NCBI GenBank assembly: GCA_011526105.1
Contig: WYAZ01000066.1
Location: 1-64,000, forward strand
Reading direction: 5' to 3'
DNA from: Deltaproteobacteria bacterium
GTDB taxonomy: Bacteria > Myxococcota > Kuafuiibacteriia > Kuafuiibacteriales > Kuafuiibacteriaceae
Length of the DNA stretch: 64,000 nt
The translations under genes were made by a program, and so were the position numbers. The notes beneath the pieces were generated by a model. The model saw only the letters and a program-made list of their open reading frames with translations, was not told the origin of the DNA and made no database searches. How positions within the stretch are numbered: position 1 is the first letter of the stretch; every line of letters begins with the position of its first letter. Shown in pieces: positions 56,120 to 64,000 of the stretch.

Positions 56120-57738
56120 AGCGCGAGGCGCGCTCGGATGAGCTCTCGATGGAGCACCGGCAGAGGCAGGCTCCGTTCGAGCTTGCTCGAGAGTGGGTGA
56201 TCGGGCGCCACCCTCGTGAGCTTCGCGCGGGCGAGCGCGCGGAGCAGCGTCGCGTGGGTGGTGCTGACCTCGCCTGCATCGCGGCGGACGCAGAGGCTGG
56301 AGTCGCCGAGCAAGACCCGGCGATCCGGTCCGAGCACGAAGCGGTGCTCCGCGAGATCGGGAAGCAGGATGCCGCTCGTGGCGAGATGACCGAGCAGCTC
56401 GACCAGATCCTGAAGGAGCTGAAGCGTGTCTTGGAGCGACCGATCGAAGAGGCCGCCGCTTCTTCGCGCGAGGCCGGCCAGCACTATGTACGGGCGTCCG
56501 TCCGGCGCGAGATCGTGAAAGCTGAGGGGCAAGACGAAGGGATGGAGGAGCTCGTTGTGTAGACGCGCTTCGCTCTGAAAACGCCCCGCGTCGTCGGGAC
56601 GCCCTTCGCGCACGAGGACGAAGGCGTTTTCTTCCGGCCAGAAGCCTTCTTTCAGCCCTTCGGAGGGGCCGGGTTTCACGAGGACCCGACCCAGGGCGGG
56701 CCAGGACAACGCGGCCCTTCGGCGCGTGAAAGGCCCGCCGCGTTCCTCGGCTCGCGCGAGCTTCTCCACGAGTCGCCTGGCCTCGCCGAGGTCCTGAGCG
56801 CGAATCAGATCTTCGGCGCGCTTTTCTCTGAGCCGATCCGACTCCTCGTCTTTGGCGGGCAGCGTGTTGAGCAGGGCCCGGAGCGGGGCCACGAAGCTCT
56901 CTTCGCTCGGGTAGCGGCTCGCCAACTCGACGAGCCGGACCCGCATCGCCTCTGGGTAGCTGCCGAGGATCTCGGCCGGCGCGTTCAAGATATGAAGGAG
57001 CCCGGCTTTGAGTCGTCGATCGTCACCTTCCTCGCTGGGCCCGGGCCGTCCGCGCGAGACCACTTGATGAAGCGCAAACAGGGACGGCAGCAGCTCGTCC
57101 TTCATCTGTTCTTCGGGCAGAGTGTCGAGCGCGCGCACGAAGCTCGGGTTCTCGAAGAGGCCGAAGAGGGCCCGGGCCTGATCGGGGCCGTCGAAGGTGG
57201 ACTTCACGACGAGCAGGAGCTGGCCGAGCTGCACGCTGCCCATCTTCTCGAAGTCGAGGCGGTCGACGGTGAAGGAAAAACCTCGAGCCGCCTCTCGGCG
57301 ACGGTCGCTGGCCGAAAGCGCGCCGAGGTACTCGAGAAGCAAAGAAGGGTCCGGATCGAGCCGCACCACCCCCGCGAGCAGCTCGGCACGCTGCTCCGGG
57401 CTCGAGACGAGCGGCTCTCGAGCGATGGCTCGCTGGACCGAGGCCCGATCGACCTTGGCGAGGAGGTGTCGGCAGAACCCGCGATCAGGGATGGGCCGCA
57501 CCCCGTTGACCACGAGGTCCTCGGTCGAGTTGAGCGAGAGACGGAGCGCACCCTTCCAGCGCCGAAGAAAGGCGAGGTGCTGGTCCATCTCGCGGCGCTC
57601 TGCGGACGAGAGGGCTTCGTCCTTGGGACGTTCGAGATCGAGGCTCCGAGGGGCGGTGACCGCCGGTGCGCCTTCGCGCCTCGGGCCACGACGCCGTCGT
57701 CTTCGGCCGGAGCCGGTGGAGGGACGCTCGCCGCTCAT
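56113..57738 (-). CDS. Protein with degenerate kinase-like C-terminal domain
   Basis: A protein of 541 residues from the ATG at 57738; the frame is open to a TTG at 57795. It begins with an Arg-rich stretch (GRRRRRRGPRR), suggesting nucleic-acid or membrane-surface contact, followed by a long helical region (about 50-340). The last 200 residues look like a protein kinase fold that has lost its catalytic motifs: EARLHNELLHPFVLPL matches the helix-C/early strand pattern, YIVLAGL the hinge, and LPDLAEHRFVLGPDRRVLLGD corresponds to the HRD..N..DFG span without His-Arg-Asp or Asp-Phe-Gly. It is probably a pseudokinase. No signal peptide. Convergent with pdxJ, divergent from the outer-membrane protein genes. 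Confidence 0.65.
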   Translation of the reverse strand: MSGERPSTGSGRRRRRRGPRREGAPAVTAPRSLDLERPKDEALSSAERREMDQHLAFLRRWKGALRLSLNSTEDLVVNGVRPIPDRGFCRHLLAKVDRASVQRAIAREPLVSSPEQRAELLAGVVRLDPDPSLLLEYLGALSASDRRREAARGFSFTVDRLDFEKMGSVQLGQLLLVVKSTFDGPDQARALFGLFENPSFVRALDTLPEEQMKDELLPSLFALHQVVSRGRPGPSEEGDDRRLKAGLLHILNAPAEILGSYPEAMRVRLVELASRYPSEESFVAPLRALLNTLPAKDEESDRLREKRAEDLIRAQDLGEARRLVEKLARAEERGGPFTRRRAALSWPALGRVLVKPGPSEGLKEGFWPEENAFVLVREGRPDDAGRFQSEARLHNELLHPFVLPLSFHDLAPDGRPYIVLAGLARRSGGLFDRSLQDTLQLLQDLVELLGHLATSGILLPDLAEHRFVLGPDRRVLLGDSSLCVRRDAGEVSTTHATLLRALARAKLTRVAPDHPLSSKLERSLPLPVLHRELIRARLALR

Positions 57739-57912
57739 GGCGGCAGCATCCACGGCGCGGCCTTCGCCGGCAAGGAGGCTCGTCTCCCCGCTCAATCGGG
57801 CATCGGTCAGCGAGCGGATTCTCGCCCGCGCGCGGTTCGGGACGGTTGCCAGCCCTACCGCTTCCTGCTAGCGACCGGTCGGAAGCGAGCGAAAGCTCGA
57901 CGGAAACTGCCC

Positions 57913-58689
57913 ATGCAGCGAAATCAAACACGATCTCCGTGCCCCTCGAGCCCAAGGCTCCCGAACACACTTCTGTCCGTCCTGCTGACGGGCTTGCTGG
58001 CGGGAGCGGCGCTCTTTGCCCCTCGCTCGGCCTTTGCGCTGCAGGGCGGCGAAGACCCATCGCTGCTCCCGGTGCTGGTCGACAAGCGCTTCGGCATGGA
58101 GAGCGCGCATCAGCTCAGCCTGCAGTTCACGACCAGCTTCGCGACCAAGCTCGTCGAATCGGTGGGGATCTATGGCACCTACGGGTACAGCTTCAACGAT
58201 CTGATCGGTCTCGAGATCGGCGGCGGCTACTTCTTCGGGAGTGAGTCCTCCATCATGCAGACCGTTCGGGCGACTCTGGGTTCGGTCGAGCCTCCGTTCT
58301 CGGATCTATTCCAGCTGCAGTGGATGGCGAACCTCGACGTGGTGCTCGTGCCCTTTTACGGGCGTATCTCCTTCGCCTCGGAGCTCGACCCCGCCTGGGA
58401 CTTCTTTGCGCTCGCGGGCGCCGGCGCCTTCGGGATTCGCCGGCAGATGGGCATCGATGGCGCCTCCGCCTTCGAGAGCAAGGTGACCGCGGGCTTCAAC
58501 TTCGGCGCGGGCCTTCGCTTCTACTTCAAGCTCGCCGACACCCGCATGGCGCTGCGACTCGAGTTCCGCGAGTTCTTCTTCCCGGACCCCGCCAGCAACC
58601 CGTCGAATGACCCCATGAAAAGCAACGACTCGATCACCTGGAACCTCCACTTCCAGGGCGGTCTGCAGTTCGCCTTCGGAGGCCCGTGA
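57913..58689 (+). CDS. Outer-membrane beta-barrel protein 1 (myxobacterial type)
   Basis: A protein of 258 residues with a signal peptide (basic start, hydrophobic segment about 19-37, SAFA cleavage). The rest is alternating hydrophobic strands with glycine and aromatic residues, ending with LHFQGGLQFAF, a typical C-terminal strand. The length and YGYSFNDLIGLEIGGGYFF pattern fit the myxobacterial outer-membrane beta-barrel domain family. The start at 57913 lacks a strong RBS. It overlaps the next gene by one base. The arrangement beta-barrel, beta-barrel, TPR, large TPR is like the gltA-gltB-gltC-gltD gliding cluster of Myxococcus. Confidence 0.82.
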   Translation: MQRNQTRSPCPSSPRLPNTLLSVLLTGLLAGAALFAPRSAFALQGGEDPSLLPVLVDKRFGMESAHQLSLQFTTSFATKLVESVGIYGTYGYSFNDLIGLEIGGGYFFGSESSIMQTVRATLGSVEPPFSDLFQLQWMANLDVVLVPFYGRISFASELDPAWDFFALAGAGAFGIRRQMGIDGASAFESKVTAGFNFGAGLRFYFKLADTRMALRLEFREFFFPDPASNPSNDPMKSNDSITWNLHFQGGLQFAFGGP

Positions 58690-59594
58690 TGTTGAGGAAA
58701 CTCGCTTTGACCCTCGCGGCCGCGACCTGGCTCGCGGCCCCAGCAGCCTGGGCCCAGGAAGACGAGGAACTCGAGGGTATTCTGGACGACTCCGCCGCGG
58801 AGTCTGCGCCCGAAGAGCCCGCGCCCGCGTCGGACGGGGCACGTCAGCGCTACACGCGTGATGACTTCCCCCGTCTCTCCGACGACGAAGAGACCATCTA
58901 CACCGTCCAGCGGAAGGCGTTTTTGAACCAGAACAAGATCGAGCTCACCGTCATGGGCTCGGCCTCGTTCACCGACCGCTTCGTGCAGACCTTCTCGCCC
59001 GCGCTCTCGGTCACCTACCACGCGCGCGAGAACTTCGGTCTCGAGCTGTTTGGCGCCTACCTGTTCCCGAACGAGTCCGGACTCACGGACGAACTCGGCG
59101 CGGAGAAGTTGCGTCCCGAGGTCGCGAAGCTCACCCAGATGCTCTGGGCGGTCGGCCTGGGCGCGCAGTGGAGCCCGGTCTACGGAAAGCTCGAGCTCTT
59201 CGGCGCCAGCCTCGGCAACTTCGGCTTCTATCTCGCTGGTGGAGCGGGCATCGGTCAGACCCGCGTGCAGTGCCTTCGCCAGGAGATCGCCCTCGACCCG
59301 AACCAGTTCGGACCCGGGCAGCTCTGCGGGCCTTTCGAGAACCCGGATGACCCCAACCCCATCGTCTACGAGCCGAACCGCATGCAGTTCATGGCGTCCT
59401 TCGCCGGCGGGTTCCGCTTTTACTTCTCGCAGCTCATCGGACTGAAGGTCGAGGTTCGCGACTGGATCTTCCCCACGCGCGTCTATGTCCCCGACCCCAG
59501 CGCCGGCCTCCAAGATCGCTACACGGACACCATCCGCAACAACGTCTTCATCCAGGTCGGGGTGAGCTTCCTGTTCGGCGGGGAGGACAACTGA
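58689..59594 (+). CDS. Outer-membrane beta-barrel protein 2 (myxobacterial type)
   Basis: A protein of 301 residues starting at ATG 58689 (TGATG overlap). Signal peptide of about 22 residues with an AWAQ cleavage, then an acidic/Pro-rich segment (about 23-60) and a barrel domain (about 75-301) with regular beta strands, two cysteines in one loop (QCLRQE and LCGPFE) and a final FIQVGVSFLFGG strand. Similar in type to the preceding protein but not a close copy. Coupled on both sides, so the two barrels are likely made together and may interact. Confidence 0.85.
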   Translation: MLRKLALTLAAATWLAAPAAWAQEDEELEGILDDSAAESAPEEPAPASDGARQRYTRDDFPRLSDDEETIYTVQRKAFLNQNKIELTVMGSASFTDRFVQTFSPALSVTYHARENFGLELFGAYLFPNESGLTDELGAEKLRPEVAKLTQMLWAVGLGAQWSPVYGKLELFGASLGNFGFYLAGGAGIGQTRVQCLRQEIALDPNQFGPGQLCGPFENPDDPNPIVYEPNRMQFMASFAGGFRFYFSQLIGLKVEVRDWIFPTRVYVPDPSAGLQDRYTDTIRNNVFIQVGVSFLFGGEDN

Positions 59595-61108
59595 TGCGTA
59601 CCCAGAAGATCCTCTCGGCGCTCGCAGTCTCGGCGTCGCTCTCGCTCGGCATCGGCTCAGCGCGTGCGCAGGACATCGACAGCGCCATCCAGGCCTACAA
59701 CGCGGACAAGAACGCGGACGCGGCCATTCTCTTCTACGACGTCATCGAAAACGGTGACGACCCGGACGCACGCATCAAGGCCGAGTACTACATCGCGCAG
59801 GCGCTCCGTAAGGGCGGCTACTTCCTGCCCGCCATGCAGTACTACGGCGACGTCTTCAACTCGGGCGGCGCGCACCCGTACTTCCTGAAGGCCACCGAAG
59901 GTCTCCTTCGCATCGCGGAGCAGCTCGGCGACGACACCCTGATCCCCGAGGTGATCAACAAAGGCTACACGCAGGACTTCGTCCGGCTGAAGCCCGTCAT
60001 CTTGAACTCGATCAACTACATGATCGGCATGGTCTCGCACCGTCGCCAGAACTACACCGAGGCCGAAGAGTTCCTGAAGGCGGTGAGCGACAAGAGCGAG
60101 CTGTACGAGCGCGCGCGCTACCTGCTCGCCATCATGGCGGTCCGTACCGCTTCTGATCAGCAAGCGGAGGACTACGGCGTGGCCCTCAAGTACTTCTCCG
60201 AACTCGAGACCCGCTTGGCCACGGCCACCGCAGACGAAGAGAAGCGCCTCTACCGCCTCGCGCTCCTCGGCAAGGCCCGCGCGTACTACTCGCAGGGCGA
60301 CTGGCAGAAGAGCATCGAGTACTACGAGAAGGTCCCGCGCTTTTCACCCGAGTGGTACGACGCCATGTTCGAGTCGGGCTGGGCCTACTTCCAAAACGGC
60401 GAGTTCGGCAAGGGCCTGGGCATGGTTCACTCCATCCAGTCGCCGTACTTCGACGATCGCTATCGCGCGGAGTCGTGGGCGCTGAAGGCCACCGTCTACT
60501 TCCAGATGTGTCACTTCGATCGCAGCCGGAAGTCCCTCGAGGTGTTCTTCGATCTCTACGAGCCCATGGCGGACCAGCTTCGTGCGTTCCTCGAAGGCGA
60601 GCAGAGCGACGAGGAGCTGGTCGATCTCATCGACGAAGGCAGCGACAAGTTCCCCGAGGAGATCCGCAACCAGGTGCTCGCGAATGCACGTTATCTCCGG
60701 TTCGTGGGCGCGGTCCGGGAGGCCGAGGCCGAGCTGAAGAAGGCGGAGCGAGAGTTCCCCGAAGGCAGCTTCAAGGCGTACCTCACCGAGATGCTCAAGG
60801 ATCAGCGGCAGCAGCGGATCGCGCTCGCGGGCAAGCTGGTTCGGGAGCTGCTCCGGAGGGAGAGCGTCTTCCTCGAGGACTTCTTGAACCAGGCCCGCAT
60901 CATCAAGTTCGAGACCGCCGACGCCGAGCGCAAGATGCTCGAGGCTGGCAAGGACATCACCAAGGGGCCCCGCGCCAAGGGACCCCGCCCCCACGTCCCC
61001 AACGCGCGCTACCAGTACTGGGCATTTGGTGGTGAGTTCTGGATCGATGAGCTCGGTTTCTACGAGCACTCGATCAAGAACGAGTGTATCCCCGAGCTTT
61101 TCGAGTGA
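59594..61108 (+). CDS. Exported TPR protein (GltC-like position)
   Basis: A protein of 504 residues with a signal peptide (about 25 residues, ARAQ cleavage) followed by TPR-like helix pairs along most of its length (QAYNADKNADAAILFYDVIE, YRLALLGKARAYYSQGDWQ, ESGWAYFQNGEFGKGL). The last 100 residues include a charged helical region and a short C-terminal domain (YWAFGGEFWIDELGFYEHSI). Probably periplasmic. By gene order it corresponds to the TPR protein GltC of Myxococcus gliding machinery, but similarity by sequence was not tested. Confidence 0.82.
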   Translation: MRTQKILSALAVSASLSLGIGSARAQDIDSAIQAYNADKNADAAILFYDVIENGDDPDARIKAEYYIAQALRKGGYFLPAMQYYGDVFNSGGAHPYFLKATEGLLRIAEQLGDDTLIPEVINKGYTQDFVRLKPVILNSINYMIGMVSHRRQNYTEAEEFLKAVSDKSELYERARYLLAIMAVRTASDQQAEDYGVALKYFSELETRLATATADEEKRLYRLALLGKARAYYSQGDWQKSIEYYEKVPRFSPEWYDAMFESGWAYFQNGEFGKGLGMVHSIQSPYFDDRYRAESWALKATVYFQMCHFDRSRKSLEVFFDLYEPMADQLRAFLEGEQSDEELVDLIDEGSDKFPEEIRNQVLANARYLRFVGAVREAEAELKKAEREFPEGSFKAYLTEMLKDQRQQRIALAGKLVRELLRRESVFLEDFLNQARIIKFETADAERKMLEAGKDITKGPRAKGPRPHVPNARYQYWAFGGEFWIDELGFYEHSIKNECIPELFE

Positions 61109-61330
61109 CCGAATGCCCGGCATGGGCCTCCGCCCTCGAGTCCATGCGCCCGTTTTGCGCTTGTGAATCGAGTCGTGCCGGCCGATGTTCCTTCTCATAC
61201 AGACCCTGCCCTAGGGAAGACCCGGATCGGACGAAGAACCGAAGCCGATTCGGGGGCGTCCAGGGCAGAGTCCGGCCCGCGTGATCGTCCCGCCCCTGCG
61301 GTCTGCGGTTTATTAGTGAGGTTTCAGTTG

Positions 61331-64000
61331 ATGCTCCGAAATCCCTTCCACCCGAGGTCCTGGCTTCTCGTCGCTCTGCTCGCGACCGGGAGCTTCGTCC
61401 TGCACGGGATCGATCCCACCCCAGCCTCTGCAGAGGCCAAACCCAAGAAGAAGTCTTCGAAGAAGTCCTCTTCAAAGAGCAAGAAGGCCAAAGAGAAGAA
61501 GGCCCCCGAGGCTCCGGCGCCCGCCGCGGCCGAGGAAGAAAAGAAGGACGACCCCTTCGCTCGTGAAGGTGCGGCGACCTTCAAGGTGGAGTCCGCGCTC
61601 GATCAGAAGCAGATCGACCGCTCCAAGGCCGCGGATCAGAAGCGCGATGAGGCCATCGAGGAGCTGAAGAAGCTCATCCCCAAGGCCCCGGCCTCTCGCA
61701 AGGCGGAGATGATCTTCCGCCTCGCCGAGCTCTACTGGGAGAAGTCCAAATACAAGTACGGCCTGGGCATGCAGGACTACGAAAAGGACTACCAGGCCTG
61801 GAACGACTCCGGCCGCAAGAGCAAGGAGCCCAACCGCGCGCAGTTCGTCCGCGAGTCCGAGCTCATCAAGGTCAACGCCCTCAAGCTCTACGAGAAGGTG
61901 CTCGGCGAGTACCCCACCTACGAGCGCAACGACGAGGTCCTCTTCTACCTCGGCTACAACGAGTACGAAGCCGGCAACCACAAGAAGGCGGTCAGCCACT
62001 ACTGGACGCTCATCAAACGCTTCCCCCAGAGCGGCCTCGTTCCCAACGCCTATCTGCAGCTCGGAGAGCACTTCTTTGGCGCGAACGACGTGCTCAAGGC
62101 CCGCAAGGCCTACGAGCGTGCGCTCGCCTCCAACGCCGGTGGTATCTACAACTACGCGCTCTACAAGCTCTCTTGGTGTGACTACAACGTCCAGGAGTAC
62201 GCCGAGGGCATCAAGAAGCTGAAGGAAGTGATCGAGAAGTCCGAGAAGGCCACCGACACCAAGAGCATTCAGCTCAAGGGCGAGGCCCTGGGCGATCTGA
62301 CCCGCTTCTTCAGCTACGTCGACGAGACCGACTCCGCCTTCGAGTACTTCAAGAAGAAGGGCGGCGAAGAGATCGCCATTCGTTACACCTCGAAGCTCGG
62401 CGAGCTCTTCCACGAGCAGGGTAAGTGGGAGCTCGAGATTCACACCTTCAAGATGCTCAACAACAAGTACCCGATGAACGCACGGGCGCCAGTGCATCAG
62501 GCGGCGATTGTGACCGCGTACTCGAAGATGAACGACAAGGAGAAGGTCCGGCAGGAGGTCGAACGTTTGGTCGATCTCTATCGACCCGGAACCCCTTGGT
62601 ACAAGACGCAGGAGAAGGGCGGGGACAAGGCCTCTCTCGAGTTCGCCTACGACCTCACCGAGACCCACCTCCGAGATCTCGTGACCGAGTACCATCGCGA
62701 CGCGCAGAAGCGGAAGGACGTGCCCACGTATGTCCTCGCGCGGGACATCTACAAGAAGTACCTCGACGCCTTCAACGCCACCGAGACCGCCTACCAGATG
62801 CGTTACTTCTACGCGGAAGTGCTGTGGGCGCTCGAGGAGTGGAAGGGTGCGGCCGGCCAGTACATGGCGATCGCGAAGGACGAAAAAGAGGGCACCAAAG
62901 GCAAGTACGCCCGGATGGCCTCCTACAACACCATCCTCGCCTACGAGAAGATGATCGACTGCAAGTGCGACAAGGGCGAAGTCGATCAGACCAAGAAGAT
63001 CGACGAGACCAAGTCGAAGGGCGAGACCAAGAAGCTCGTGGCCATCCGCGAGGTCGACAAGTCCAAGAAGTACGACGAAAAGCCCATCCCCGAGGTGCAG
63101 AAGAACCTGTCGGAGGCTTGCGACCTCTACTTCGCCATCGCCGACCAGAAGGACGAGGAGCTCCCGAAGGTCAAGTTCAAGGCCGCCTACATCTACTACG
63201 ACCACAACCACTTCGTAGAGAGCGCCAAGCGCTTCGCGGAGATCATCGAGCGCTGGCCGAACACCGACATCGCTCGCAAGTCGGCCGGCCTCACGCTCGA
63301 CTCTCTGAACGTGCAGGAGCAGTGGGATGCGCTCGAGAAGTATGCGCGTCTCTTCCGCGACAACAAGAAGCTGCTCGGCAAGGACAAGGAGTTCTCGGAG
63401 TTCGTGCAGGAGATGGTCGAAGGCTCCTCGTTCAAGAGCATCATGGCCGCCAACGATTCCGCGCGCGCCATCGCCGAGGACACGAGCAAGAAGGCCGAGC
63501 TCGCCAAGGTGGCGACCCGGTTCCGCAGCTTCCAGAAAGAGTTCGAAGACTCCCGCTTCTCGCCGATCGCGGTGTTCAACGCGGTGACCATCTACGACCA
63601 GGCGGACGAGCTCGATCACGCGATCGAGGCGGCGGAGCTCCTGCTTGCCAAGTACAACAAGTCCGCCTCCCCCGCGAAGGGGCGAGGGGCGCCCAAGCTT
63701 TCACCGGCCGCCAAGGCCGCGGACGAGCTCGCGGCGAAGAACAAGGTCTACGAGAAGAGCCACTTCATGCTGTCTGGCTTCTACGAGCGCATCGCCAACT
63801 TCAACAAGGCGGCTGAGCTCTACCTCGACTTCTACGAGTCCTACAAAGACGCCGAAAACGCCTCCGACGCCTTATACAACGCCGCTCTGTACAACCAGGG
63901 CATGGGCAACAGCGACAAGGCGATCGCGCTTTACACGAAGTACTCCGACGAGTTCAAGAGCAAGCCCGACGCGGCCAACGTCTACTGGCGCATCTGCGAG
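61331..64000 (+). CDS. Large exported TPR protein (AgmU/GltD-like), partial
   Basis: The first 890 codons of a gene that continues beyond the window, with no stop in frame. The ATG at 61331 follows GTGAGG. A signal peptide (about 34 residues, ASA-E cleavage) precedes a Lys/Ser/Ala-rich low-complexity stretch (KKSSKKSSSKSKK, about 38-75) and then many TPR-like helix pairs (LYEKVLGEYPTYERNDEVLF, YLQLGEHFFGANDVLKA, FYLGYNEYEAGNHKKA, and later repeats). The size and composition fit the Myxococcus AgmU/GltD class of periplasmic gliding proteins. The 222-base gap 61109-61330 upstream shows no gene and no convincing promoter. Confidence 0.85.
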   Translation, partial: MLRNPFHPRSWLLVALLATGSFVLHGIDPTPASAEAKPKKKSSKKSSSKSKKAKEKKAPEAPAPAAAEEEKKDDPFAREGAATFKVESALDQKQIDRSKAADQKRDEAIEELKKLIPKAPASRKAEMIFRLAELYWEKSKYKYGLGMQDYEKDYQAWNDSGRKSKEPNRAQFVRESELIKVNALKLYEKVLGEYPTYERNDEVLFYLGYNEYEAGNHKKAVSHYWTLIKRFPQSGLVPNAYLQLGEHFFGANDVLKARKAYERALASNAGGIYNYALYKLSWCDYNVQEYAEGIKKLKEVIEKSEKATDTKSIQLKGEALGDLTRFFSYVDETDSAFEYFKKKGGEEIAIRYTSKLGELFHEQGKWELEIHTFKMLNNKYPMNARAPVHQAAIVTAYSKMNDKEKVRQEVERLVDLYRPGTPWYKTQEKGGDKASLEFAYDLTETHLRDLVTEYHRDAQKRKDVPTYVLARDIYKKYLDAFNATETAYQMRYFYAEVLWALEEWKGAAGQYMAIAKDEKEGTKGKYARMASYNTILAYEKMIDCKCDKGEVDQTKKIDETKSKGETKKLVAIREVDKSKKYDEKPIPEVQKNLSEACDLYFAIADQKDEELPKVKFKAAYIYYDHNHFVESAKRFAEIIERWPNTDIARKSAGLTLDSLNVQEQWDALEKYARLFRDNKKLLGKDKEFSEFVQEMVEGSSFKSIMAANDSARAIAEDTSKKAELAKVATRFRSFQKEFEDSRFSPIAVFNAVTIYDQADELDHAIEAAELLLAKYNKSASPAKGRGAPKLSPAAKAADELAAKNKVYEKSHFMLSGFYERIANFNKAAELYLDFYESYKDAENASDALYNAALYNQGMGNSDKAIALYTKYSDEFKSKPDAANVYWRICE

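Noticed and set aside
61109-61330. The 222-base gap as a small gene or RNA
   Set aside because: No open frame with a ribosome-binding site, and no convincing stem-loop; only distant 7-base complementary segments that are expected by chance.
61472-63619. A 715-codon open frame on the minus strand
   Set aside because: Antisense shadow of the large TPR gene at 61331; its Leu/Val-rich composition is that of reverse-complemented Lys/Glu codons.

Overview
The window is a 64-kb piece of a GC-rich genome, most likely from the phylum Myxococcota (formerly Deltaproteobacteria). The evidence is the strong G/C third-position bias, the many large lipoproteins, a transmembrane Ser/Thr kinase with HRDVTPQN catalytic loop and extracellular PEGA domains, paired outer-membrane beta-barrel proteins next to TPR proteins in the layout of Myxococcus gliding (glt) clusters, and RHS/beta-helix surface proteins. 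No tRNA, rRNA, CRISPR array, intact insertion sequence or phage module was seen.

Layout. 1-10 kb is accessory: a minus-strand operon encodes a beta-helix/thrombospondin-3 lipoprotein with a triplicated 383-residue unit, then an RHS lipoprotein carrying a C39-like cysteine peptidase domain, then a small three-helix membrane protein. A decayed, oppositely oriented RHS fragment lies just upstream. 10-13.7 kb is a minus-strand phospholipid cassette: PlsB-like acyltransferase, GpsA-like protein lacking the two usual lysines, and an APP1-like HAD phosphatase. 13.8-17.1 kb holds a MltF-type lytic transglycosylase and a long-chain acyl-CoA ligase. 17.1-26.8 kb is a minus-strand trio: two giant TPR/transglutaminase-like exported proteins (the second with a dead active site) and RecD2.

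27-33.6 kb is a plus-strand run: sucC-sucD, a small membrane protein, pyrB, a metal-site-degenerate pyrC, carA and a possible lipoprotein. 33.6-36.1 kb is a DsbD with an additional TlpA-like domain. 36.2-42.6 kb is a chain of overlapping genes: accA, hisC, a membrane-anchored protein, aroA and the PEGA kinase. 42.7-47.3 kb holds two small unknown genes, a thiolase, a 3-hydroxyacyl-CoA dehydrogenase and an alpha/beta hydrolase that lacks its nucleophile. 47.3-57.7 kb mixes hutU (minus), tilS-ftsH, an unknown minus gene, folP-glmM-pdxJ and a minus-strand pseudokinase-like protein. 57.9-64 kb is a coupled cluster of two outer-membrane beta-barrels and a TPR protein, followed by a large TPR protein that runs off the window.

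Recurrent themes are very tight packing, with many ATGA and TGATG overlaps; hairpins at or next to the stop codons of convergent genes; and an unusual number of enzyme-fold proteins with replaced catalytic residues (GpsA-like, PyrC-like, transglutaminase-like, alpha/beta hydrolase, kinase-like). The most novel regions are the RHS/beta-helix lipoprotein operon and the phospholipid cassette with the pseudo-GpsA. All functional calls rest on reading motifs and gene order by eye; no database search was possible.
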